A stretch of DNA of 59,428 nt. Origin: Negativicutes bacterium. Lineage in GTDB: Bacteria > Bacillota > JAAYKD01. Below are positions 18,648-26,688 of this stretch, piece after piece (position 1 is the stretch's first letter; each line of letters opens with the position of its first letter). The DNA is taken from the NCBI GenBank assembly GCA_021372785.1, contig JAJFTT010000032.1:1-59428 (forward strand), written 5' to 3'. The notes under the pieces are model-generated. The model worked only from the letters and a program-made list of their open reading frames with translations, was not told the origin of the DNA and ran no database searches. The translations under genes were made by a program, and so were the position numbers.

Positions 18648-19796
18648 ATGTTCGCAATCAAGAATGCCCGCCTTTTTACCATGTCGCACGGCAGAGTGGA
18701 AAACGGCAGTCTGCTGATCCGGGACGGTATAATCGCAGCGGTCGGCGCAGAGATTGAGATTCCGGCTGATTGTGCCGTGCTGGACGCCTGCGGCAAAGTT
18801 CTGACACCCGGCTTGATCGAGGCCTGCGGCCGCCCCGGCTTACACGAAGAAGTTGTTGGTGCCATTGGTGCCGATGAAGATGAAACCCAAGAAAAAATGG
18901 GCGCCTATTTACGCGCTCTGGACGGAATTTTACCCAATGATCCCTCTTTTGACGATGCTTTGCGCGGTGGGGTAACCACTGTCAATATCTGTCCCGGCAA
19001 CTCTGCCATCGTAGCCGGTCAGAGTGTTATCGTGCATACCGCCGGCAGTCCGATCATCGATCGCCGCATCCTCAAGCAGCCTTTTGCTTTGTTCGTCAAC
19101 CTGGTAGGCGGCGGCAACCCCATGACAGGCTTGCGTGACCGCAGCGAAATGGTGGCAAAACTGGTCGGCGAGCTGCAGAAAGCCAAAGAATGGCTGGCCA
19201 AATGCAATCAAGCGCTTGCGGAAGGCAAAGCGGCGCCGGAGGCAGGCTTCCGCCTGGCGCCAATGGTTTCTGTCCTGCAGGGCGAAATGCCGCTGATCAT
19301 GCAGGCAGTCTATCTGCACGATATTCTTAATGCCCTGGAATTGGCGGAGCAATGGGGTTTTCGGTTGATTTTGCAGCGCGTCAGCGAAGCCTATTATTGC
19401 GTGGAAGATTTGCTGCAGGCGCAGGTGCCGATGATCGTCGGACCGATTCTGATGAATCGCCGCGGTTTGTTTAACACCACTTCACATAAAACACCGGGAA
19501 TTCTGCAGCAAGCCGGTTTGAAATTCGCCATTTCCACCGAACACCCGCAAACCGGGATTGAATACCTGGTGACAACCGCCGCCATCGCCAATCGGGAAGG
19601 CATGGATGAAGAGGAAGCGCTGAAAGCCATCACCCTCTACCCCGCCCAATTGCTTGGGCTCGACAGTCAGCTCGGTTCTCTGGATACGGGTAAAAAAGCA
19701 GATCTGGTCTTATGGACCGACCATCCCTTTGAAACCAAGAGTTACGTCGAACAAGTGTGGATCAATGGTCAGCCGGTTTACGAAAGGGGGAAATGA
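18648..19796 (+). CDS. Degenerate COG1228-type amidohydrolase paralogue 3 (metal ligands lost)
   Basis: 382 residues from the ATG at 18648, eight bases after AAGGAG (another ATG at 18645). It resembles paralogue 1 more than 2 or 4: shared GQSxxxxTA, ALVPMxxxL-type segment, and the block HDILNALELAEQWGFRLIL. HxH is replaced by EACGRPG, the lysine block is absent, the IEH position reads LQRVSEAYY, and the last aspartate block reads STEHP. It is likely a second non-catalytic partner. Translation follows paralogue 2 by 12 bases. Confidence 0.85.
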   Translation: MFAIKNARLFTMSHGRVENGSLLIRDGIIAAVGAEIEIPADCAVLDACGKVLTPGLIEACGRPGLHEEVVGAIGADEDETQEKMGAYLRALDGILPNDPSFDDALRGGVTTVNICPGNSAIVAGQSVIVHTAGSPIIDRRILKQPFALFVNLVGGGNPMTGLRDRSEMVAKLVGELQKAKEWLAKCNQALAEGKAAPEAGFRLAPMVSVLQGEMPLIMQAVYLHDILNALELAEQWGFRLILQRVSEAYYCVEDLLQAQVPMIVGPILMNRRGLFNTTSHKTPGILQQAGLKFAISTEHPQTGIEYLVTTAAIANREGMDEEEALKAITLYPAQLLGLDSQLGSLDTGKKADLVLWTDHPFETKSYVEQVWINGQPVYERGK

Positions 19797-19797
19797 A

Positions 19798-21003
19798 ATG
19801 GCAAAATACGCAATCACAGCCGCGCGGATCTATACGGTTGATACTGCCGGTGTACTGGATAACGGTATTCTCCTGGTGGATGGCAGTAAAATCATCGCCG
19901 TAGCGGACCATCTCAGCATTCCTTCCGACTTCGAACTGGTTGATTTCGGCCGTCAGCAAATCCTGCCCGGCATGGTAGAAGCGCACAGCCATTTGGTGGC
20001 GCACGACTGGAATCAAAACGAGTATGCTGAAAGCGAGTTGAACGGCACCTCGCTTGGCATTGCCTGTTCGCCGGATGTCGATTATTTTTATCACTTTAAC
20101 CCGCGTCACCGTCATCTCAGCGATGCTCTGGCGGGAGGCGTTACCACCGCCAATATTTTACCCGGCAGCGGCAAGGTCATTACCGGCGTCGGTTTTGCCG
20201 CCAAAATGGCCGGTAAGACCAGAGAAGATTTGCTGCTCAAGCGCAATACCGGCGTAAAGATCGCCTTGGGCGAAAACCCGAAGCGGGCTGTCGGTTCTAA
20301 AGGCGTGATCCCAACAACCCGGATGGGCTCTGCTGCCGTGCTGCGTGAAGCTCTCTGCAAAGCGCAGGAGTATATGCTAAAAAAAGAAGCTGCGCTGGCG
20401 GAAGGCAAAGAATTCGCCATCAATACCCAGTTGGAGCCGCTGATTCCCTTACTGAAACGGCAAGTGCCCGGCAAAATTCACGCGCACCGGGCGGACGATA
20501 TGATGACCGCCATGCGGATCGCCGATGAATTTCAGCTGATCATCACCCTCGAGCATACCACCAGCGGCCATTTACTGACGGATGAGATCAAAAAGCGCCA
20601 GATCATGTGTACGCTGGGACCGACTTTGGGTTCCCGCGGCAAACAGGAAGTCCATGCCAAACAGTATCAGACCGCCGCTTTGCTGGAGCAAGCCGGCATT
20701 CTCTTTTCCTTCACCACCGATGCTTCGGTGATGGCGATTGAACTGCTGCGTTTGAGCGGTTCATTGGCCTGGAAAGAAGGCTGCTCGGAAGCTACAACCC
20801 TGAAAGCGCTGACCCTGAACGGCGCAAAAATTACCGGTGTGGCCGATCGGGTCGGATCGCTGGCGGTTGGTAAGGATGCCGATTTTGCAGTTTACAACGG
20901 CCATCCCCTTTCCATTCGCAGCAGCTGTATCGAGACCTGGGTCAACGGAGAAAAAGTTTGGGATAAAGCCACCTGGCTGGAGCCCTGGCAGCGCGGATAC
21001 TAA
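19798..21003 (+). CDS. COG1228-type amidohydrolase paralogue 4 (intact metal site)
   Basis: 401 residues from the ATG at 19798, one base after the upstream stop and preceded by AAAGGGGG; a longer frame from 19654 would lie inside paralogue 3 and is rejected. The metal-site blocks match paralogue 2: PGMVEAHSHLVAHD, VKIALGENPKRAVGS, KIHAHRADDM, LEHTTSGHLL and TTDASVM. The order degenerate-intact-degenerate-intact suggests that a gene pair was duplicated. The operon ends next to a decayed insertion sequence, and no terminator is visible. Confidence 0.88.
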   Translation: MAKYAITAARIYTVDTAGVLDNGILLVDGSKIIAVADHLSIPSDFELVDFGRQQILPGMVEAHSHLVAHDWNQNEYAESELNGTSLGIACSPDVDYFYHFNPRHRHLSDALAGGVTTANILPGSGKVITGVGFAAKMAGKTREDLLLKRNTGVKIALGENPKRAVGSKGVIPTTRMGSAAVLREALCKAQEYMLKKEAALAEGKEFAINTQLEPLIPLLKRQVPGKIHAHRADDMMTAMRIADEFQLIITLEHTTSGHLLTDEIKKRQIMCTLGPTLGSRGKQEVHAKQYQTAALLEQAGILFSFTTDASVMAIELLRLSGSLAWKEGCSEATTLKALTLNGAKITGVADRVGSLAVGKDADFAVYNGHPLSIRSSCIETWVNGEKVWDKATWLEPWQRGY

Positions 21004-21019
21004 TGTGCTTGAAATCTTC

Positions 21020-21956
21020 CGTTGTTGTAAAAATGAACCTAACGTTCACCGGCGGTTTTAAACTGTCATATTCATGAAATCTGTGAAGGTAATACATTTC
21101 CGCTTTTAGCGTACCCTAAAACGCCTCCATCGGACCGTTGTCGATGCAACAATCAGCACGGGACATGCTCTGTGTCATACCCGCAACGTCCAATTTGGCT
21201 CTAAAGACCTTACTTGTATATTGATACCCATGGTCACTGTGAAACAATGGCTTTGCATCAGGGTATTTTTGAATCGCCGTATCAAAGGTGGCAAATGCAA
21301 GTTGATTATCATTCCGATGCCCAATGACATAGGAAATGACGCTCTTGTCTTTCAGGTCAAGAATTGCACTGAGATACATTTTATCGCCATTTTCATACTT
21401 GAACTCCGTAACATCCGTCAGCCATTTCTCATTGAGATTCTCTGCCACGAAATTACGGTACAAAAGATTCTCCGCCGCGGTTCTGGCGTAGATTTTATGT
21501 AGTTTGGTCTTTCTCTGCGGATGACTGATTTCAACCTGATTGTTCTCATTACTTTGTATATGCGTTTTAGATTGCAGTGCAGTCCGCAACGGCGCTCCGG
21601 ATTGAGCCGCATCCGGCGATATCCGAATATACCGCTGGCTACCTGAAAAGCTGACATATGAGGTTAATCAATTCGGTATCCTTAGCTTCTTGTTTGGATT
21701 AGTTGCGCCGCAACCATTTGTAGTAGGACGAACGCTTGAGCTTGAGTATGTCGCAAAGCGCGCGGATGGGATATTTCTCTCTTCGTTCAGATTTTCTACC
21801 GCTAGGTATTTACTTTCAAGGCGCACCCGACTGAATCCACATCCCACCCCCTTTCGAGCGCCTCCAATTTTTTTAGCAGTTCATTCTCATCTGAAGCCGC
21901 AGGTTTTCGGCTTCCTTCAATTTCAGCTGAGCGCGTAGTTTCTCTAATTCGTTCAT
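21020..21956 (-). pseudogene. IS3-family orfB (integrase) remnant
   Basis: Read with frame changes, it gives an IS150-type orfB: coiled N-terminus (MNELEKLRAQLKLKEAENLRL near 21956), then KLKRSSYYKWLRR near 21700-21740, GIFGYRRMRLNPERRCGLHC and NLKRIYKVMRTIRLKSVIRR (21500-21630), then in another frame NEKWLTDVTEFKYENGDKMY, LSAILDLKDKSVISY and HSDHGYQYTS (21160-21420). DDE residues are visible. At least two frameshifts and a stop in place of tryptophan (MEAF-stop-GTLKAEMYYLHRF near 21117) break it, and the C-terminus is replaced by unrelated sequence. Confidence 0.85.
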
Positions 21957-21965
21957 AGAAGCTTC

Positions 21966-22563
21966 TTATTTTCGCTTGCCCCTGTGGTCGATAAAACCGC
22001 CGGCTCCGGTCTTTTCGTACTTTTTAATCCATCCGTAAATCTGCTGGTATGATATCCCGTACTTTTCAATTGCTTTACCATAGTCGTTGTTGTTGGCTAT
22101 GCAATGGTTGACTATAGCTATGCGCTCATCCGGCGTTGTCTCACGCCTTTTCGTCATGTAGATTGCACCTCCATTGTTGAGCCGGCTGAAATCTTCCTGA
22201 CTATTATACTTCTTTATCCATCGCCGAACTATATGTTCATCACTTAGGGCATATTTCAAGCAAAGACCTTTCATGGATGAACTGCCGGATAAATATCTCT
22301 GAGCCACTTTGCGTTTCAATTCAGTACTGTACTTCCTACTTTTCACCTGCAAAACCACTCCCTCCGGCCTGTAAACTTTATACAGAATTACAGAATCTGC
22401 GCAGCTTAGATTCTGTAATTCCAAGTTCTTGCACTATCTCCGCGGCTCCCATTTCACCACGGAGATAGCTCTCAACCATTACAATTATTGTTTCAGATAA
22501 AATCTGACTTCTTCGTGGTACAAATATACTCCCCTTTCTGTAGCAGTGTTTTTTTATTTCCAC
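21966..22563 (-). pseudogene. IS3-family orfA (helix-turn-helix) remnant
   Basis: Two overlapping frames make up one orfA. The first (22563-22378) reads VESYLRGEMGAAEIVQELG then ITESKLRR; the second (to 21966) reads SRKYSTELKRKVAQRYLSGS, RRWIKKYNSQEDFSRLNNGG and ends with a second helix-turn-helix GKAIEKYGISYQQIYGWIKKYE. The frame breaks at the inverted repeat 22385-22421. Confidence 0.85.
22385..22421. repeat. Perfect 14-bp inverted repeat at the orfA break
   Basis: GAATTACAGAATCT and AGATTCTGTAATTC flank nine bases. It lies exactly where the orfA frame changes and looks like a locally templated inverted duplication. Confidence 0.7.
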
Positions 22564-22637
22564 TGTCTACTTTAAGGGGAGCATATCATTTGGCGAGCGG
22601 TTATTTTCAGGTGGCATTCTATTCTGATCTGATCGGG

Positions 22638-23834
22638 TTATTTCGCTTCTTTCAGCAAGGCCTCTACTCTGTCCAGACCTTCTTTGATATTGTCCATGCT
22701 GTTGGCATAGGAAAAACGCATATAGCCTTCGGCTTCAAATGCCACCCCGGGCACAATGGCTACTTTTGCCTCGTTGAGAATCAGGTCGCATAATTCGGTG
22801 GAAGTTGCGATTTTGACACCCCGGATGGTTTTGCCAAAAACGCCTTTGACATTGGCAAAGACATAGAAAGCGCCGCCCGGAGTACGGCAGGACAAGCCGG
22901 GGATAGCATTGACCCGCTCTACCAGGTAGTTGCGCCGCTTTTCAAATTCCACCCGCATCGCTTCAATCGATTCCTGCGGGCCGTTCAGAGCGGTGACAGC
23001 GGCTTTTTGGGCAATATTGCAGGGATTGGCGGTGATATGGCTTTGCATGCTGCCCATCACTTTGGCAATGCCGGCGTCACAAGCGGTATAACCGATCCGC
23101 CAGCCGGTCATAGCGTAGCTTTTGGAAACACCGTTGATCACAATCGTCCGTTTTTTGATCTCTTCGCCTAAATTGACAATGGAGGTGTATACACGTCCAT
23201 CGTATAACAACTGCGCGTAAATTTCATCGGCAATCACATAAATATCGTTTTCAACGCAAAGATCGGCAATTGCCTGCAGGTTCTCTTTGCTGTAAACACC
23301 GCCGGTGGGATTGGAGGGGGAATTGAGCAGCAAAACCTTGGTCTTTGGCGTGATCGCCGCTTTTAATTCAGAAGCCACCATGACAAAATCATTTTCTTCC
23401 CTGGTTTCCACAAAAACGGGAACGCCGCCAAGCAAACGAATTTGTTCGGTATAGCTGACCCAGCAGGGAGTAGGCAGAATCACTTCGTCGCCGTCATCCA
23501 ATAAAGCAGCGAACGCATTGTATAGTGAATGCTTGGCGCCATTGGATACTACAATCTGATTGGGCTGATAATCCTGATTAAAATTGATCTTCAGGCGGTT
23601 GCAGACCGCTTTTTTCAGATCCGGCAAACCGGATGCGTCGGTATATCGGGTAAAATGCTGATTAATCGCCTCAATACCGGCTTGCCCGATGTGATCCGGC
23701 GTGTTAAAATCCGGTTCTCCAACCGCAAAACTAATGACATCTAAGCCTTGTGCCATCATGGCTTTGGCTTTGGCATCCAAAGCGAGAGTGGGAGAGGGAC
23801 TGATTTGACGAGCGCGTTTGGAAATTGCTTTCAT
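22638..23834 (-). CDS. Pyridoxal-phosphate aminotransferase, aspartate aminotransferase type
   Basis: 398 residues, fold type I, subgroup of AspB/AspC. Visible blocks: VISFAVGEPDFNTPDHI at the N-terminus, YTDASGLPDLKKAV, NSPSNPTGGVYS, the ADEIYAQLLYDG motif and the PLP lysine in NGVSKSYAMTGWRIGY; the C-terminal arginine block is MRFSYANSMDNIKEGLDRVEALL. It transfers amino groups between aspartate-like amino acids and 2-oxo acids in the cytoplasm. Single gene, with a palindrome in its leader; the decayed IS lies just downstream. Confidence 0.93.
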   Translation of the reverse strand: MKAISKRARQISPSPTLALDAKAKAMMAQGLDVISFAVGEPDFNTPDHIGQAGIEAINQHFTRYTDASGLPDLKKAVCNRLKINFNQDYQPNQIVVSNGAKHSLYNAFAALLDDGDEVILPTPCWVSYTEQIRLLGGVPVFVETREENDFVMVASELKAAITPKTKVLLLNSPSNPTGGVYSKENLQAIADLCVENDIYVIADEIYAQLLYDGRVYTSIVNLGEEIKKRTIVINGVSKSYAMTGWRIGYTACDAGIAKVMGSMQSHITANPCNIAQKAAVTALNGPQESIEAMRVEFEKRRNYLVERVNAIPGLSCRTPGGAFYVFANVKGVFGKTIRGVKIATSTELCDLILNEAKVAIVPGVAFEAEGYMRFSYANSMDNIKEGLDRVEALLKEAK

Positions 23835-23864
23835 TTTTCTATTTCCTCCGTTTCATGATCAGGT

Positions 23865-23885
23865 TTTGCAGAACAGTTCTGCAAA
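23865..23885. promoter_or_regulatory. 21-bp perfect palindrome upstream of the aminotransferase
   Basis: TTTGCAGAAC-A-GTTCTGCAAA, centred about 41 bases before the start codon at 23834. A second, shorter palindrome CATTCTAGAATG lies at 23919-23930. The pair looks like operator sites; the cognate regulator is not in the window. Confidence 0.55.
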
Positions 23886-24018
23886 GAAATGTCCTTACCT
23901 GCTTTGCAACTCTTTTTCCATTCTAGAATGACGGATCAAACCCTTCCGATCTACAGAAAATAACCAAAGACAGTCAATAATCTGCTGATCAAACGGTTGA
24001 TGGAGCAAATCATGGCTA

Positions 24019-24888
24019 TTAAAGCAGGTGAAAATACGGTTGACGCTGATGAAAGGTAGTGAAGTATCGGAAACCCGCCGCGCGCGCCAGGGCGTAGCCT
24101 TGCTCTAAACCAAAAGCTAAACTAGCCGGGGCATGCGCATCCGAGCCCACTGTCAAAATTTCACCTCCCATTTCGCGGTACCATTGCAATAACATGAGAT
24201 TCGGCATCGTTTCCCGGCAGGGCTGCCGCAGACCGGAGGTATTAATCTCAATCCCTTTGCCCTGGCGAATCAGATTTGCCAGGGCAGATCTGATTTGTTC
24301 TTCGTATTTTTGCGCCTGAAAGGAACCGAATTTCTCCGTGCCAAACCGTTTAATGATGTCACAATGCGCCACAACATCAAAAAAATCCATACCGGAGAGC
24401 AGAATCAAATCATCGAAATAAGCCGGGTAGGTTTCCGCTTCGCTCAAACCGGCCTGCCACGGCACACTGATAATCATACCGCTCTCATGCATCAAATGAA
24501 TGGAAGCCAGCACAAAATCATAGGGCCGTGCCTCGATCAGCGCCTGGGCTTGCTGCGGCGCATGATGGCCTTGCCCCGCCTCCACACCATAACCGATTTT
24601 GATTCGCCGGTCAAATTGCCGGCGTGCTGCGGCAATTTGTTGCTGATAATCCGTCTCATCGATAAATCCGGAGCGCGGTCCGTTGTTCAGATTTTTGGTC
24701 CGGCTGCGTTCTCTTTCATCAAAATCCAAATGTTCGGTAAAGCAGATTTCCTCCAAACCCAGCTCAATTGCTTTCTCGATCTGCTCCGCCATACTTGCTT
24801 TGCTGTCCAGGGAAACGCTGGAATGCAGGTGAAAATCCGCGTAATAATTCAAAACAATATCACTTCTTACTTTCTTCTTCTCAATCAT
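24019..24888 (-). CDS. PHP-domain histidinol-phosphatase-type phosphoesterase
   Basis: 289 residues from the ATG at 24888, which overlaps the upstream stop by 8 bases (ATGATTGA); the longer frame from 24972 lies inside the neighbour. PHP metal motifs are in order: YYADFHLHSS, CFTEHLDF, GVEAGQGH, SIHLMH, VVAHCDIIKRFG and VGSDAHAP. This matches the HisJ/HisK family, which removes phosphate from L-histidinol phosphate, but no his genes are near and the PHP family is broad, so the substrate is open. Confidence 0.88.
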   Translation of the reverse strand: MIEKKKVRSDIVLNYYADFHLHSSVSLDSKASMAEQIEKAIELGLEEICFTEHLDFDERERSRTKNLNNGPRSGFIDETDYQQQIAAARRQFDRRIKIGYGVEAGQGHHAPQQAQALIEARPYDFVLASIHLMHESGMIISVPWQAGLSEAETYPAYFDDLILLSGMDFFDVVAHCDIIKRFGTEKFGSFQAQKYEEQIRSALANLIRQGKGIEINTSGLRQPCRETMPNLMLLQWYREMGGEILTVGSDAHAPASLAFGLEQGYALARAAGFRYFTTFHQRQPYFHLL

Positions 24889-25612
24889 CAAAACCGCTCT
24901 CTGCATCGGATGCCTGCACCGGCAGTAGAGCCCAGAAGTCATCCGTGCAGCAATCGGCCAGGCGAATTTCACTGTAATCCGCCGCCCACAAAAAGGGATT
25001 GCGCTCCGTCATAAGATGGAGCTGTTCCATTTCGTCTTCATAATGCGCCCTGGTCAGGTTGCCCTGACGCAGCCGCAGTTTCAGGTCGTCCGCCAAAGCC
25101 CGATAACCCCAGGCTTTCGGCGCTATTTCCGCGCGGACCAACATCAGGCGCAAGGCTCCTTCCCCCATCAGAGAAACAGCGCAGCGGAGTTTCTCCAAAC
25201 TGTCTCCCATAGGAGTGCAGAGATAGAGCCGGCAGATCAAGGCGCGTTCCTGATAAATCGTGCAGAGCTCGTCTTTGAGAAAAGGACAGGGATGCTTTTT
25301 CCACTGCGGGAAAGCTAAATTTTCTGACAGGTCCAGCCATTTGCGCGCAAAAGCTGTCACGTCGAGCTGCTGCCGGTCAGCCAGACGCCGGACGGATAAA
25401 TAGTCCGGCGTAACATCATAATGATGGCAGCAATTCGCCCGGCAGCCGGCGCAAACACCATAACGTGTCTGCAGCCTTGGTTTGAGCAGATCGGCGTCAT
25501 CCGTGGCCAGCTGCATCGCCCGCAGTAGATCCGCTACGGTGGCTGTCTGACTCAGTGCACGCAGGACCAGTTGGGCTTCGCCGCTTTCATACGACATTTC
25601 CAAAGTCAGCAT
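24881..25612 (-). CDS. YkgJ-type cysteine-cluster protein
   Basis: 243 residues from the ATG at 25612, nine bases after GAAGGGAG. The zinc/iron-chelating cluster typical of the family is visible as CAGCRANCCHHY near residue 63, CPFLKDELC near 110 and CRLYLC near 127. The flanks are helical without membrane segments. Function of the family is unknown; a bound metal or iron-sulfur cluster is inferred. Translationally coupled to the PHP phosphatase. Confidence 0.8.
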   Translation of the reverse strand: MLTLEMSYESGEAQLVLRALSQTATVADLLRAMQLATDDADLLKPRLQTRYGVCAGCRANCCHHYDVTPDYLSVRRLADRQQLDVTAFARKWLDLSENLAFPQWKKHPCPFLKDELCTIYQERALICRLYLCTPMGDSLEKLRCAVSLMGEGALRLMLVRAEIAPKAWGYRALADDLKLRLRQGNLTRAHYEDEMEQLHLMTERNPFLWAADYSEIRLADCCTDDFWALLPVQASDAESGFDD

Positions 25613-25787
25613 CCGCTGCAACTCCCTTCTATCCTATCATCCGGATCGATCTCTTCTGCTTTGCGAAGAAGCTTTGCGTCTGTTGTCAAGCTTTTATTTC
25701 GCTTTTCCTGCAGCGAAGAAAAAGCAGCGAACTGCCGGAACGCTTTGGTTCACCGCATACCAAAAAACATCCGTCAGAGAAATACCG

Positions 25788-26276
25788 CTATTTTTCCGGA
25801 TAGCTCGCTTTGCCGCTGATGCTGCTGATCGTAATTTCCAGGAGCGCAACCTGATCGGCAGCTTTTTCGTCGATCGCAGGCAATTTAACCGCTGGATCAT
25901 GCTTGAGGACAAGTTGCATCAGGCGATCTTCTTTCTGCGGATGCTCTTCCAGCAAGCTGCAATGACCCATGACTATCACGCTCTCAAAAAAAGCACCGTA
26001 AGCGCAGAAAGTATCGGCTTTCTTTAATTGCAGCATACGGCTGACGGAAAAACAAACCAGCGGATTTTGCTTTAACCAGAGCAGTTTCTTGCCTTCTTTG
26101 GCAGAATGAATATAGATTTTACCATCAGCGAAAAGGTAATTGACCGGAATCGTATAGGGCTCATTCTGCCAAGCCATGGCAAGATTGCCAAACTCACCCT
26201 GTTCGAGAATCCCGATCGCCTGATCCTGTGACAGTGCTCTGTCACTGCGGCGCATGGCCATTGTCTCATTTTTCAT
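25788..26276 (-). CDS. Pyridoxamine-phosphate-oxidase-fold flavoprotein (NimA-like)
   Basis: 162 residues, split-barrel fold. Blocks: MRRSDRALSQDQAIGILEQGEFGNLAM at the N-terminus, EPYTIPVNYLFADGKIYIHSA, and SVIVMGHCSLLEE. The pattern is that of the 5-nitroimidazole reductase (NimA)/PPOX family that binds FMN or haem. AGAGGAG precedes the start. Likely a small redox protein; resistance cannot be inferred. Confidence 0.85.
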   Translation of the reverse strand: MKNETMAMRRSDRALSQDQAIGILEQGEFGNLAMAWQNEPYTIPVNYLFADGKIYIHSAKEGKKLLWLKQNPLVCFSVSRMLQLKKADTFCAYGAFFESVIVMGHCSLLEEHPQKEDRLMQLVLKHDPAVKLPAIDEKAADQVALLEITISSISGKASYPEK

Positions 26277-26574
26277 TGGACGGCACTCCTCTGTTTTTTT
26301 TAAAATCCCATTTAAATCCCATCTGTCCTGGTCCTCTCAAGGTAAAAAACAAGTCATTCTTTTCCCGGCTTACTTTGTTCATTTCGATCAGCGCAGCGTT
26401 TATCCTGCCGGACACGCAATTTTTCTGCTCTGACCGCTTGCTTTCCCCTGCAGATCCGTTCCGTCGTATCCCTACTCTTCTCTCATCCTGACCATATGCG
26501 CTGCATATGCGCGCCGCGGGGAAAAATAAATTAAATATCTACAAAAAAAACTTCTGAAATCTACCGGAATGCTA

Positions 26575-26603
26575 TTGCATATTTATTCTATGTTTGGTAT
26601 ATT
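26575..26603 (+). promoter_or_regulatory. Promoter of the ABC substrate-binding protein gene
   Basis: TTGCAT, 17 bases, TATATT, about 85 bases before the ATG at 26689. The same core (TTGCAT-17-TATATT) occurs before the permease gene at 28459-28487. The rest of the intergenic stretch 26277-26574 shows only a CATATGCGC direct repeat (26493-26512). Confidence 0.75.
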
Positions 26604-26688
26604 ATTGCACAAGCTTATTGTTTCCGGCGACGCACCGACTCAGGGCCGCTGTAAAACGATATCAAATAAAACAGGAGGAAATCACACA

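Larger units (their letters stand above)
21010..22588 (-). mobile_element. Decayed IS3-family (IS150-like) insertion sequence
   Basis: Minus-strand element with recognisable orfA and orfB, both broken. The 5' end near 22588 carries TGATATGCTCCCC-type terminal sequence of this group (complement of 22576-22588). No matching inverted end is visible near 21010, and the integrase domain stops early, so the 3' end is deleted. It sits 3' of the amidohydrolase operon and 3' of the aminotransferase gene. Confidence 0.85.

Noticed and set aside
23865-23885. LexA box
   Set aside because: The GAAC and GTTC halves are separated by one base, not by the four bases of Bacillota LexA sites.
26493-26512. CATATGCGC direct repeat as an operator
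   Set aside because: Short, partly self-complementary repeat about 60 bases upstream of the -35 box; too little to support a call.
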